NCBI GenBank assembly: GCA_900078375.1
Contig: FLQS01000012.1
Location: 246,119 to 310,118 of the forward strand
Reading direction: 5' to 3'
DNA from: an uncultured Mycobacterium sp.
GTDB taxonomy: Bacteria; Actinomycetota; Actinomycetes; Mycobacteriales; Mycobacteriaceae
DNA: 64,000 nucleotides
Positions 22,822-30,813 of the stretch are shown here, in pieces. The translations under genes and the position numbers were made by a program. Under the pieces are notes generated by a model. It searched no databases and was not told the origin of the DNA. It saw only the letters and a list, made by a program, of their open reading frames with translations. How positions within the stretch are numbered: the stretch's first letter is position 1; each line of letters starts with the position of its first letter.

Positions 22822-23626
22822 GGGTGTGCCCATGAGTGTGGCCGGAGTGGTCGAGGTGTTCGCCGACCACGACGTAGCGATCGCCGACCTGCACCACCTG
22901 GATGTCGGCCTGGTAGAGCTCCGACAGGGTCTCCGACGTCATCACCTCCGCGACGGTGCCGATCCGGAATCGTCCGTTGACCAGGTAGAGCACTCGGTCG
23001 ACGTAGGGCACCACCGGATTGATCTCGTGCGTCACGAACATCACCGCCGTGCCCGACTTGCGGCGGCGGTCGATCAATTGGGCGACCAACCTGGCGCTGG
23101 CCGGATCGAGGTTGAGCAGTGGTTCGTCGCACAGCAGCAGTGCCGGATCGCTGGCCAGCGCCTGGGCGATGCGCACACGCTGTAACTCGCCACCCGACAT
23201 CACGCCGACCGGGACCTTGGCGAGTTTGGTCGCCCGCACCTGAGCCAACGCCTGCTCGACAACATTGCGCCGGCGATTCCGTTCCTTCCGGGTCAGCGGT
23301 GCGATGCCCCAGTGGTGGCCGTCGACACCGAGGCGCACGAGGTCGCGGCCCCGCAGGCTCAGCCCCCGGTCGACCGATCGATGCTGGGGCACATAGCCGA
23401 TCCGCTCGCTGCCTTTTTCGATCGGGCGGCCCTCGATGGTGGCGGTGCCCGAACTCAGCGGCAGCTGCCCGAGCAGCACCTTGAACAATGACGTCTTGCC
23501 AGTGCCGTTGGGGCCGAGGATGGCGATGAACTCACCGGGGGCCACCTTCAGGTCGAGGTGGTCCCACAGGACCCGGTCTCCGAAGGCCAGCCGGGCACTC
23601 GACAAGCAGACGGTCTCGGCACCCAC
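22814..23626 (-). CDS. znuC: ZnuC-like metal ABC transporter ATPase
   Basis: This 270-residue ATP-binding subunit has Walker A GPNGTGKTS, Q-loop VPQHRSVD, signature MSGGELQR, Walker B LLLCDEP and the switch His in VTHEIN. The C-terminus is histidine-rich (HSGHTHGHTHE), fitting metal sensing or metal transport. The GTG start lies 9 bases after the SBP gene's stop. It is translationally coupled to the permease. Confidence 0.9.
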   Translation of the reverse strand: MGAETVCLSSARLAFGDRVLWDHLDLKVAPGEFIAILGPNGTGKTSLFKVLLGQLPLSSGTATIEGRPIEKGSERIGYVPQHRSVDRGLSLRGRDLVRLGVDGHHWGIAPLTRKERNRRRNVVEQALAQVRATKLAKVPVGVMSGGELQRVRIAQALASDPALLLCDEPLLNLDPASARLVAQLIDRRRKSGTAVMFVTHEINPVVPYVDRVLYLVNGRFRIGTVAEVMTSETLSELYQADIQVVQVGDRYVVVGEHLDHSGHTHGHTHE

Positions 23627-23635
23627 AAGCAGTGA

Positions 23636-24553
23636 TTATCGGTTCTGCTGCAGCGCTGCGGTCAACCGGTCGGCAGTATCGCGCTGCCAGGCCAGATAAT
23701 CCTTGCCCTCGGGCAGCGTCTCGGTGACGGCGACGATGGGGATTCCGGCGCTCTGGGCGGCCGCCTGGACCTGCTTGGTCACCTCGGTCACGGTCTGTTC
23801 GTTGAATACCACCGCGGCGACCTGGCGGGCCTTGATGAGGTCCAGCATGGCAGCCACGTCAACAGGGGCGGGGTCGGTGTCCTGTTCGACGGAACCGGCG
23901 AACCCCTCGGGTGTTTTGTCGGTCAGGCCGGCGTCCACCAGCAGGTAGTGGGCGACGGGCTCGGTGGCGACGACGGCCGCGCCAGGATGGCTGGTGCGGA
24001 TGGCCTTCTCGGTCTGGGCGATGGTGTCGGCGTTGCGGTCGAAGGTCTCGGCGTTGGCGTGGTAGTCGGCGGCGTGCTGTGGATCGTCCTGAGCCAGCTT
24101 GTCGGCGATCTTGGCGGCCACGACCTTCGCGGTGTCCAGGTCGTAGAAGACGTGTTCGTTGGCCGGCTGTGGATCGCCCGGGGGAGCCTGCAACAGCGAG
24201 TAGGCGTCGACCGAGGCCACCCCGTGGTGGAGGGCCAGGACGTCGTCGACCCAGTGGTCGTAACCGCCTCCGTTGTAGACGACCAGCGACGCGTCGGCGA
24301 TGGCCGCGGCATTCGCGGGGCTGGCCTCGAACGAGTGCGGGTCGGCTGAGGCGCTGGTGATGATCGAGCTCACCTTGGTGTGGTCGCCGGCGACGGCCTG
24401 CGCGACGCTGCCCCACACGTCGGTGGAGGCCACCACGGTCGGGGTCTGGCCCTGTGCACCGCCCGGCGATTTGTCGCCACCGCACGCGGTGAGTCCCGCC
24501 GTCAGCGCCAGCACCGACACACCCATGACCGCCCGGATCGCGACAGTGCGCAC
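23636..24553 (-). CDS. znuA: ZnuA-like metal-binding lipoprotein
   Basis: This is a 305-residue cluster A-I solute-binding lipoprotein. The signal peptide ends in the lipobox LTAC. Metal ligands are expected from SADPHSFEAS, EHVFYDLDTAKV and VATEPVAHYLL. The His-rich loop of many ZnuA proteins is weak. The family binds Zn or Mn; the Zur-like box 38 bases upstream favours zinc. GTG 24553 follows GGAGAG. It is the first gene of the operon. Confidence 0.88.
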   Translation of the reverse strand: MRTVAIRAVMGVSVLALTAGLTACGGDKSPGGAQGQTPTVVASTDVWGSVAQAVAGDHTKVSSIITSASADPHSFEASPANAAAIADASLVVYNGGGYDHWVDDVLALHHGVASVDAYSLLQAPPGDPQPANEHVFYDLDTAKVVAAKIADKLAQDDPQHAADYHANAETFDRNADTIAQTEKAIRTSHPGAAVVATEPVAHYLLVDAGLTDKTPEGFAGSVEQDTDPAPVDVAAMLDLIKARQVAAVVFNEQTVTEVTKQVQAAAQSAGIPIVAVTETLPEGKDYLAWQRDTADRLTAALQQNR

Positions 24554-24590
24554 GATCTCTCCTCTCCAACTCAGGTGAACCTAATACAAA

Positions 24591-24605
24591 TGAAAACCGT
24601 TTCCA
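24591..24605. promoter_or_regulatory. Zur-like operator before znuACB
   Basis: TGAAAAC-C-GTTTCCA is a 7-1-7 inverted repeat with one mismatch. It resembles the mycobacterial Zur box (TGAAAAT-x-ATTTTCA type). It sits 38 bases before the znuA-like start, in the gap shared with the divergent LacI gene. Confidence 0.65.
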
Positions 24606-24663
24606 ATAACTCTAAGCCATTGGTACGGGTCGAACGCAAGTCGATGCGCTAGCCTCACGTTGC

Positions 24664-25764
24664 ATGTCCCGAAGTCCCGCGCCGCGGCGACGGGCGACCC
24701 TGGCCTCATTGGCCGCCGAGCTCAAGGTTTCGCGGACCACGATCTCCAACGCCTATAACCGCCCCGATCAGTTGTCGGCCGATTTGCGGGAGCGGGTGCT
24801 GGCCACCGCCAAGCGGCTGGGGTATGCCGGCCCTGATCCGGTGGCCCGCTCACTACGTACGCGCAGAGCCGGTGCAGTCGGTCTGGTGATCACCGAACCG
24901 CTGACGTACGCGTTCAGTGATCCTGCCGCGCTGAATTTTGTTGCCGGACTTGCTGAATCGTGTGAGGAAGTCGGCCAGGGCCTGCTGTTGGTCGCGGCCG
25001 GACCGGGCCGGAGCCTGTCGGACGGCACGAACGCGGTGCTGGGTGCCGGGGTGGACGGATTCGTGGTTTACGCCGCGTCCGATGACGACCCGTACCTGCA
25101 GACCGTGCTGCAACGCCACGTGCCGATCGTCGTGGTCGACCAGCCCGAGGACGTGCCGGGCGCGTCGCGGGTATGCATCGACGACCGTGCTGCCACAAGG
25201 GAACTCGCTGACTATGTGATCGGCCTGGGACACCACGAAATCGGCTTGCTGACCATGCGCCTGGGTACCGAACGGCGCGTCGGTGACCAGACGGCCGGTG
25301 TCGTGAGTCCAGAACGTTTGCAGAGTTCCAACTTTTACGCACAGAGCGAGCGGATCGCCGGCGTGCGGGACGCGATGGCCAGTGCCGGGCTGGATCCGGG
25401 AACTCTCACCATCGTCGAGAGTTACGAGCACCGGCCGGCTTCCGGCGGGGCGGCCGCCGAGCTGGCGCTGCAGACCAACCCGCGGATCACCGCGTTGATG
25501 TGCACCGCCGACGTGCTGGCCGTCTCCGCGATGGATTACCTACGCGCGCATGGCATTTACGTGCCCGGCCAGATGACGGTCACCGGGTTCGACGGGATTC
25601 CCGAGGCGCTGAGCCGCGGCCTGACGACGGTGTCGCAGCCCAGCCTCGAGAAAGGGAAGCGAGCCGGTCGGCTGCTGCACAGCCCACCACGGGACGGCCT
25701 GCCGGTCATCGACGTGCTGCCCACCGAACTGGTGCGCGGACGAACTGCAGGCCCGCCGGCCTAA
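24664..25764 (+). CDS. LacI-family transcription regulator (Rv3575c-like)
   Basis: This 366-residue regulator has an N-terminal LacI helix-turn-helix (TLASLAAELKVSRTTISNAYN) and hinge, then a periplasmic-binding-protein-like sensor domain (LVITEPLTYAF, GVDGFVVYA, VTGFDGIPEA). The residues after the hinge and the position next to kstR match Rv3575c. Effector and targets are unknown. It overlaps convergent otsB by four bases, so the two 3' ends are tightly packed. Confidence 0.88.
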   Translation: MSRSPAPRRRATLASLAAELKVSRTTISNAYNRPDQLSADLRERVLATAKRLGYAGPDPVARSLRTRRAGAVGLVITEPLTYAFSDPAALNFVAGLAESCEEVGQGLLLVAAGPGRSLSDGTNAVLGAGVDGFVVYAASDDDPYLQTVLQRHVPIVVVDQPEDVPGASRVCIDDRAATRELADYVIGLGHHEIGLLTMRLGTERRVGDQTAGVVSPERLQSSNFYAQSERIAGVRDAMASAGLDPGTLTIVESYEHRPASGGAAAELALQTNPRITALMCTADVLAVSAMDYLRAHGIYVPGQMTVTGFDGIPEALSRGLTTVSQPSLEKGKRAGRLLHSPPRDGLPVIDVLPTELVRGRTAGPPA

Positions 25765-26519
25765 CCGCGCCGGGCGTCCAGCAGCACAGCCAACGCGGTG
25801 GCGACGTCGTCGGGGGAGTCGACGCGGTAGCGGGCCAGGGTCTGACCCGGTCCGACCTTCACTCCAATATCGCCGTCGGTCAGCCGGGCGAACGCCTTCT
25901 CATCGGTGACGTCGTCACCGAAGAAGACGACCGCGCTGGCATCGCTGAGCCCGCGCAGCAGCTCGATGGCGGCGCCCTTGTCGGTGTCGATGACCGCGAA
26001 TTCACGGACCGCCTTGCCCTCGGTGACGTGAATATTCCAGTCCCGCACCGCATTCAGCGCTTCGTCGAGCGCCTGCTCGGCGTGCTCGGGTGCCGCGTTG
26101 CGGACGTGGAACGCCACACTGACCGGTTTGACCTCGACCGTCGCGCCGGGATAGCGCTCGGTCAGTGCGGTCATCGTCTGCTCGAGCCTGGCTAGCAGTG
26201 CCTTGGCCGGTTCGTCGATCGCATCCAGGAAGCCGGCATCGAACTCCGAGCCGTGGCTGCCCACCAGGTGCACCTCGGCAGGCGCGCCGGACAGCACCCG
26301 CAGATCGCGCAGCGCCCGCCCCGAGATCAACGCGGCACCGGTGGACGGCAGGGCGGCCAGCGCGGCCAAAGCCTCCGTGGCGGCCGGGATGGGCCGGGCG
26401 TCGGCCGGGATGGACACGATCGGCGCGACGGTGCCGTCGAAATCGGATGCCACCAACAGCCGCGGGACGCGGGCGACGCCGATCAGCGCGTGGTGCAGAT
26501 CCTCTCCGAAGACGGGCAC
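25761..26519 (-). CDS. otsB: Trehalose-6-phosphate phosphatase (OtsB family)
   Basis: This 252-residue HAD hydrolase has motif I DFDGTVAPI (Asp nucleophile and acid), motif II in ALISGRALRDL, VGSHGSEF for sugar binding, and motif IV GDDVTDEKAF. It would release trehalose from trehalose-6-phosphate. The GTG start lies six bases after the kstR stop, so it may be transcribed with kstR. No otsA is nearby, and a second otsB elsewhere is likely. Confidence 0.88.
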   Translation of the reverse strand: MPVFGEDLHHALIGVARVPRLLVASDFDGTVAPIVSIPADARPIPAATEALAALAALPSTGAALISGRALRDLRVLSGAPAEVHLVGSHGSEFDAGFLDAIDEPAKALLARLEQTMTALTERYPGATVEVKPVSVAFHVRNAAPEHAEQALDEALNAVRDWNIHVTEGKAVREFAVIDTDKGAAIELLRGLSDASAVVFFGDDVTDEKAFARLTDGDIGVKVGPGQTLARYRVDSPDDVATALAVLLDARRG

Positions 26520-26525
26520 GGGGTC

Positions 26526-27125
26526 CTAGGACTCGCCGTCGTCGCCGATCAGCAGGCGCACCGCAAGATCGAGTCGTTTGCTGACATCGGTCGCCGAGGC
26601 ACGGCGGGTCAGCCACGCCAGCAGGTTGGACAGCCACACATCGGAGATGACGCGGGCGATGTGGTACTGATCCTCGGTCGGCTCGCCGTCGCTCATGGCC
26701 CGGGCGAACATGCTGTCGATGATCTTCTCGACGTGATCAACCTCACCGGCCGCCGAGGCGTCGGCGAACACGTAGGCCCGCGTCATCGCCTCGGTCAGCA
26801 GCGGGTTGCGCTGCATGGCCCGGTTCAGCTTGCTGACCATAAAGCTCAGTCGATGGAACGGCGAACCACCGGCAACCACCGACCGGTCGGTCTTGGAGTC
26901 GATGCGTTCGAACTCCCGCGCCAGCGCCGAGACCAGCAGGTGCACCTTCGACGGGAAGTAGCGGTACAAGGTGCCGACCGCCACGTCGGCGCGGTCCGCC
27001 ACCGCGCGCATCTGGACGGCCTCGTAGCCGCCTTTGGACGCGATGGCCATGGTGGCGTCCAGAATGCGCTTGCGGCGCTCACGCTGGGCTTCTGAACCAA
27101 GCTCTGATTCGGCGAGAACTGACAC
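26526..27125 (-). CDS. kstR: KstR, TetR-type repressor of the cholesterol regulon
   Basis: This 199-residue TetR repressor controls upper-ring and side-chain cholesterol genes and is released by 3-oxo-cholestenoyl-CoA-type ligands. The N-terminal HTH (MRAVADRADVAVGTLYRYFPSK) is nearly the M. tuberculosis sequence. The ligand domain keeps LLTEAMTRAYVFADASAA and WLSNLLAWLTRRASATDVSKR. GTG 27125 gives the same length as Rv3574 and follows GAGG by eight bases; the open frame upstream would add an unlikely extension. It is divergent from fadE34, with a KstR box in between. Confidence 0.93.
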   Translation of the reverse strand: MSVLAESELGSEAQRERRKRILDATMAIASKGGYEAVQMRAVADRADVAVGTLYRYFPSKVHLLVSALAREFERIDSKTDRSVVAGGSPFHRLSFMVSKLNRAMQRNPLLTEAMTRAYVFADASAAGEVDHVEKIIDSMFARAMSDGEPTEDQYHIARVISDVWLSNLLAWLTRRASATDVSKRLDLAVRLLIGDDGES

Positions 27126-27230
27126 CGGTAGCACCTCGCGTGGCTGCGAACCCGCCCCGCCGGCCGACGATTTCTGCGCTGGCGATGACATGGGCTCGGT
27201 CAGCTCCTTCCAAGGGCCGTTTCTGGGGGA

Positions 27231-27246
27231 AACGATACGCATCGTT
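27231..27246. promoter_or_regulatory. Second inverted repeat in the kstR-fadE34 gap
   Basis: AACGAT-ACGC-ATCGTT has perfect 6-bp arms around a 4-base spacer, about 105 bases upstream of kstR. It does not fit the KstR consensus but resembles operators of other TetR-type proteins. No owner can be assigned. Confidence 0.45.
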
Positions 27247-27335
27247 AGACTGCGTCGCGTATCTCTGCGTCCCCCAGGACAGCCGCGTGTCCTGCTGCGA
27301 TGCTGGTCGACTTGACTGTTGATCGCTTGCACTAT

Positions 27336-27349
27336 TAGAACACGTTCTA
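27336..27349. promoter_or_regulatory. KstR operator between kstR and fadE34
   Basis: TAGAACACGTTCTA matches the KstR consensus TnnAACnnGTTnnA in every fixed position. Placed 54 bases before fadE34, it should repress both divergent genes. Confidence 0.93.
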
Positions 27350-27402
27350 GTGGGCCTACGAGATTTTCAGCGGCCTCTCTTTGTGAAACCTAGGAGCCGA
27401 CG

Positions 27403-29508
27403 TTGTCTGCGACCATCACCGACGAACAGTTTGCCGCCCGGGAGTTGGTCCGCAGCTGGGCCGCATCGTCTGGCGCCCCTGCCGCGGTGCGCGACGTCGA
27501 ACACGGCACGCCAGACGCCTGGCGTCCGGTTTATCGCGGCCTGGCCGAGCTGGGACTCTTCGGTGTCGCGGTGGCCGAGGACGCCGGCGGGGCCGGTGGG
27601 TCCGTGCAGGACCTGTGCGCGATGGTCGAGGAGGCCGCGCGGGCGCTGATCCCGGGACCGGTCGCGACGACGGCGGTGGCGACACTGCTGGTCACCGATG
27701 CCGAGCTGCTCGAAGCGCTCGCCTCCGGGGCGACGACGGCGGGATTGGCGCTGGTCGCGGACCTGACGCTGGACGGCGACCGGGTGTCGGGCACCGCCGG
27801 GTATGTGCTCGGCGCGGACACCTCCGGTGTGCTGCTGTTGCCGGCGGGTGATGAGGTCGTCGTGGTCGACGCCGCCGCCGACGGCGTGACGGTCGAGCTG
27901 CTGGCGGCCACCGACTTCTCCCGCCCGCTGGCCAAGGTGACGCTGACCGCTGTCCCGGCCGCCACGCTCGCGGTGTCGCGGCGCCGGTTCGAAGACCTGA
28001 CCGCCACCGTGCTGGCCGCCGAAACGGCCGGCCTGGCCCGCTGGACGCTGGACACCGCCGTCGAGTACGCGAAAGTGCGCGAGCAGTTCGGCAAGCCGAT
28101 CGGCAGCTTCCAGGCCATCAAGCACATGTGCGCCGAGATGCTGCTGCGCTCCCAGCAGGCCGCGGTCGCCGCCGCCGACGCCGCGGTCGCCGCCTCCGGA
28201 CCGGAGGCTGAGCAGCTGTCGATCGCCGCGGCCATCGCCGCCGCGATCGGTATCGAGTCGGCCAACGCCAACGCCAAGGACTGCATCCAGGTGCTCGGCG
28301 GTATCGGCATCACCTGGGAACACGACGCCCACCTCTACCTGCGCCGCGCCTACAGCATCGGCCAGATCCTCGGTGGCCGGGCGGCGTGGCTGCGGCGCGT
28401 TGGCGCGCTGACACTGGACGGCGTGCGCCGCGAGTTGCACATCGACCTGGATTCCGTTGCGCACCTACAGCCCGAGATTGCCGCCGCCGCAGCCGAAGTG
28501 GCTGCGCTGCCGGCTGACAAGCGTCAGCCTGCGCTTGCCGAGACCGGGTTGCTCGCGCCGCACTGGCCCAAGCCGTACGGTCGGGAGGCCTCGCCGGCCG
28601 AGCAGCTGCTCATCGATTCCGAACTGGCCAAGGTCGACGTGCAGCGCCCCGATCTGGTGATCGGCTGGTGGGCGGTGCCGACGATCCTCGAGGGCGGCAC
28701 ACCCGAGCAGATCGAACGCTTCGTGCCGGCCACCCTGCGCGGCGACATCATCTGGTGTCAGCTGTTCAGCGAGCCCGGCGCCGGATCCGATCTGGCCGCC
28801 CTGCGCACGAAAGCCGTTCGCGCAGAGGGTGGTTGGAAGCTCACCGGGCAGAAGGTGTGGACGTCTGCCGCGCAGAAGGCGCACTGGGGTGTGTGCCTGG
28901 CCAGAACGGACCCCGATGCGCCGAAGCACAAGGGCATCACCTATTTCCTGATCGATATGCGCTCGCCGGGCCTGCTTGTTCGCCCGCTGCGTGAGATCAC
29001 CGGCGACGAGCTTTTCAACGAGGTGTTCTTCGACGACGTCTTCGTGCCTGACGACATGGTGGTCGGCACCGTCAACGACGGCTGGCGGCTGGCCCGCACC
29101 ACGCTGGCCAACGAGCGGGTCGCGATGGCGCAGGGCACCGCACTGGGCAATCCGGTCGAGGAAATGCTGCGCATGGTCGCCGAGCGGGAGCTCGACACCG
29201 CGCTGGCCGACCAGACGGCGAAGCTGATCCTGTCCGCACAGGCGGGCTCACTGCTCGATCAGCGGATCGCGCAGCTGGCCGTCGGCGGACACGACACCAG
29301 CGCAGAAGCCAGCGCGCGCAAGTTGATTGGCGTGCGGCACCGCCAGGCGCTGGCCGAGTTCCGTCAGGAGCTGTGCGAGTCGGGCGGGCTCGTCATCGAC
29401 GGATTCGTGCACGACTTCCTCAACACCCGATGCCTGACGATCGCCGGCGGCACCGAGCAGATCCTGCTCACCCTGGCCGGTGAGCGGCTGCTCGGCCTGC
29501 CCCGCTAG
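27403..29508 (+). CDS. fadE34: FadE34 (ChsE3), two-domain acyl-CoA dehydrogenase
   Basis: This 701-residue protein consists of two fused acyl-CoA dehydrogenase units, so one chain mimics the alpha2beta2 steroid dehydrogenases. The second unit carries the FAD/substrate-binding segments (FSEPGAGSDLAALRT, TGQKVWTSAAQK) and a C-terminal GGTEQILLTLAGERLLGLPR. It acts on C24-type steroid side-chain CoA esters in beta-oxidation. The start is TTG 27403, giving MSATITDEQFAAR as in Rv3573c, after TAGGAGC. It is under the adjacent KstR box. Confidence 0.92.
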   Translation: MSATITDEQFAARELVRSWAASSGAPAAVRDVEHGTPDAWRPVYRGLAELGLFGVAVAEDAGGAGGSVQDLCAMVEEAARALIPGPVATTAVATLLVTDAELLEALASGATTAGLALVADLTLDGDRVSGTAGYVLGADTSGVLLLPAGDEVVVVDAAADGVTVELLAATDFSRPLAKVTLTAVPAATLAVSRRRFEDLTATVLAAETAGLARWTLDTAVEYAKVREQFGKPIGSFQAIKHMCAEMLLRSQQAAVAAADAAVAASGPEAEQLSIAAAIAAAIGIESANANAKDCIQVLGGIGITWEHDAHLYLRRAYSIGQILGGRAAWLRRVGALTLDGVRRELHIDLDSVAHLQPEIAAAAAEVAALPADKRQPALAETGLLAPHWPKPYGREASPAEQLLIDSELAKVDVQRPDLVIGWWAVPTILEGGTPEQIERFVPATLRGDIIWCQLFSEPGAGSDLAALRTKAVRAEGGWKLTGQKVWTSAAQKAHWGVCLARTDPDAPKHKGITYFLIDMRSPGLLVRPLREITGDELFNEVFFDDVFVPDDMVVGTVNDGWRLARTTLANERVAMAQGTALGNPVEEMLRMVAERELDTALADQTAKLILSAQAGSLLDQRIAQLAVGGHDTSAEASARKLIGVRHRQALAEFRQELCESGGLVIDGFVHDFLNTRCLTIAGGTEQILLTLAGERLLGLPR

Positions 29509-29516
29509 GTATTCCC

Positions 29517-29578
29517 CGCGAACAGACACAAACAGGCCCGACACGCCGGGTATTTGGGATTGTTTACGTCTGCTCGCG
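29517..29578. terminator. Bidirectional terminator between fadE34 and kshB
   Basis: CGCGAACAGACACAAACA (29517-29534) pairs with TGTTTACGTCTGCTCGCG (29561-29578) with three mismatches; the loop contains a smaller CCCG/CGGG hairpin. The arm resembles the GCGAGCAGACGCAAA motif often seen at mycobacterial gene ends. It serves two convergent genes. Confidence 0.75.
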
Positions 29579-29601
29579 CCTGGGCAGAACCCAGCGGCGC
29601 C

Positions 29602-30669
29602 CTACTCGTCGTAGGTGACTTCTACCGAATCCGACTTCGGCCGAGCCTGGCAGCTCAGAATCAGTCCCTCGTCGATGTCGCTGGGCTCGAGGACGTCGTT
29701 GATGTCCATCTCGACTTCGCCGCTGCGCTTGACCACCGCGCAGGCACCGCAGTGTCCCTCCCGGCAGGAGAACGGCACGTCGAGTCCCTTGTCGAGGAGC
29801 ACGTCGAGCAGTTTGGCGTTGCGTGGCCACGACACCGTGTGGGTCTGCCCGTCGAGCTCGACGACGGCGGTGGCCGGCGGCTCGTCACCGTCGTCTTCGA
29901 TCTTCACCGCGGCGAAGGGATCGGTGTCGAGCGAGCGGAACACCTCGATGTGCACCTGCTTGGCCGGGACCCGCAACGCCTCCAACGCCGCCTCGGCAGC
30001 CTTCATGAACGGGCCGGGCCCGCAGATGAACGCCTGGCGGTCGGTGTAGGGAGCCATCAACTGGCTCAGTGCCGGGACGCTCGGCAGGCCCTGCACCGAT
30101 TCCAGCCAGTGCACGACCGTCAGCCGGTCGGGGTATTTGGCGGCGAGCTCGCGCAGCGCGCTGCCGAAGATCACCGAACGCTCGTCGCGGTTGGCGTAGA
30201 TCAAGGTGACTTGGCCGCTGCCCTGCGAGAGCGCCGACTTGCAGATGGCCAGCATCGGGGTGATCCCGCTGCCGGCGGCGATGAGCAGGAAGTCGGTGTC
30301 CAGCGTCTTGGGGACGAAGGTGCCCGACGGCGCCAGGACGTGGATCTTCATGCCCCGGTGCGCGTGATCGCAGAGCCAGTTCGACCCGTAGCCGTCGACG
30401 GTGCGTTTGACGGTGACGGTCAGGGCGTCGTCGGTGAACGGCGAACTGCACAGCGAGTAGCAGCGGGCCACCGAGCCGGTGCGGTCGCTGGGGATGCGCA
30501 GCGTCAGGAACTGACCGGGCGCGTAACGCAGGCGTTCGGCCGGGATGTCCGCGCCGGCGGGCACGCCGAACACCAGGGACCGCGAGTCGTCGGTCTCCTC
30601 GACAACGTCGGTCACTTCCAATTCGAGCACGTGGCTACCCAGCGGCTCGTCCGGTGGAACCTGCGTCAC
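29602..30669 (-). CDS. kshB: KshB, reductase of 3-ketosteroid 9-alpha-hydroxylase
   Basis: This 355-residue flavoprotein passes electrons from NADH to the Rieske oxygenase KshA for 9-alpha-hydroxylation, leading to ring B opening. FAD-binding RCYSLCSSP comes first, then the NAD-binding GSGITPML and CGPGPFM. A C-terminal plant-type [2Fe-2S] ferredoxin domain has SCREGHCGACAVV and LSCQA. kshA is not in this window. It is divergent from hsaA across two KstR boxes. Confidence 0.94.
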   Translation of the reverse strand: MTQVPPDEPLGSHVLELEVTDVVEETDDSRSLVFGVPAGADIPAERLRYAPGQFLTLRIPSDRTGSVARCYSLCSSPFTDDALTVTVKRTVDGYGSNWLCDHAHRGMKIHVLAPSGTFVPKTLDTDFLLIAAGSGITPMLAICKSALSQGSGQVTLIYANRDERSVIFGSALRELAAKYPDRLTVVHWLESVQGLPSVPALSQLMAPYTDRQAFICGPGPFMKAAEAALEALRVPAKQVHIEVFRSLDTDPFAAVKIEDDGDEPPATAVVELDGQTHTVSWPRNAKLLDVLLDKGLDVPFSCREGHCGACAVVKRSGEVEMDINDVLEPSDIDEGLILSCQARPKSDSVEVTYDE

Positions 30670-30696
30670 GTCGCTTAGCCTTCCCTCCAGCCCAAC

Positions 30697-30710
30697 TAGA
30701 ACAGGTTACA
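30697..30710. promoter_or_regulatory. KstR operator 1, kshB-hsaA gap
   Basis: TAGAACAGGTTACA fits TnnAACnnGTTnnA exactly. It lies 28 bases upstream of kshB and is well placed to repress it. Confidence 0.88.
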
Positions 30711-30764
30711 GAAATTGGTTTACATATCGCTACCAGCCGCAGGCTCGCGCTGCTCGACACAAAT

Positions 30765-30778
30765 CGTAACGTGTTCTA
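30765..30778. promoter_or_regulatory. KstR operator 2, kshB-hsaA gap
   Basis: CGTAACGTGTTCTA matches the KstR consensus except for the first base. It lies 36 bases before the hsaA start, so each divergent gene has its own box. Confidence 0.75.
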
Positions 30779-30813
30779 GTCTTGGTCCAGTAAGCACTCT
30801 CTGGGAGGCAGCA

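Noticed and set aside
21214..22980. 588-codon + strand frame across pxpA and znuB
   Set aside because: It runs antisense to two clear genes, and its translation is low-complexity Arg/His/Gln-rich.
24650..24655. TAGCCT as a certain leaderless promoter for the LacI gene
   Set aside because: The spacing to the ATG is eight bases and there is no -35; too weak to list.
27126..27332. N-terminal extension of kstR to an upstream start
   Set aside because: GTG 27125 has a good ribosome site and gives the conserved 199-residue length; the extension is unconserved and covers the inverted repeat at 27231.
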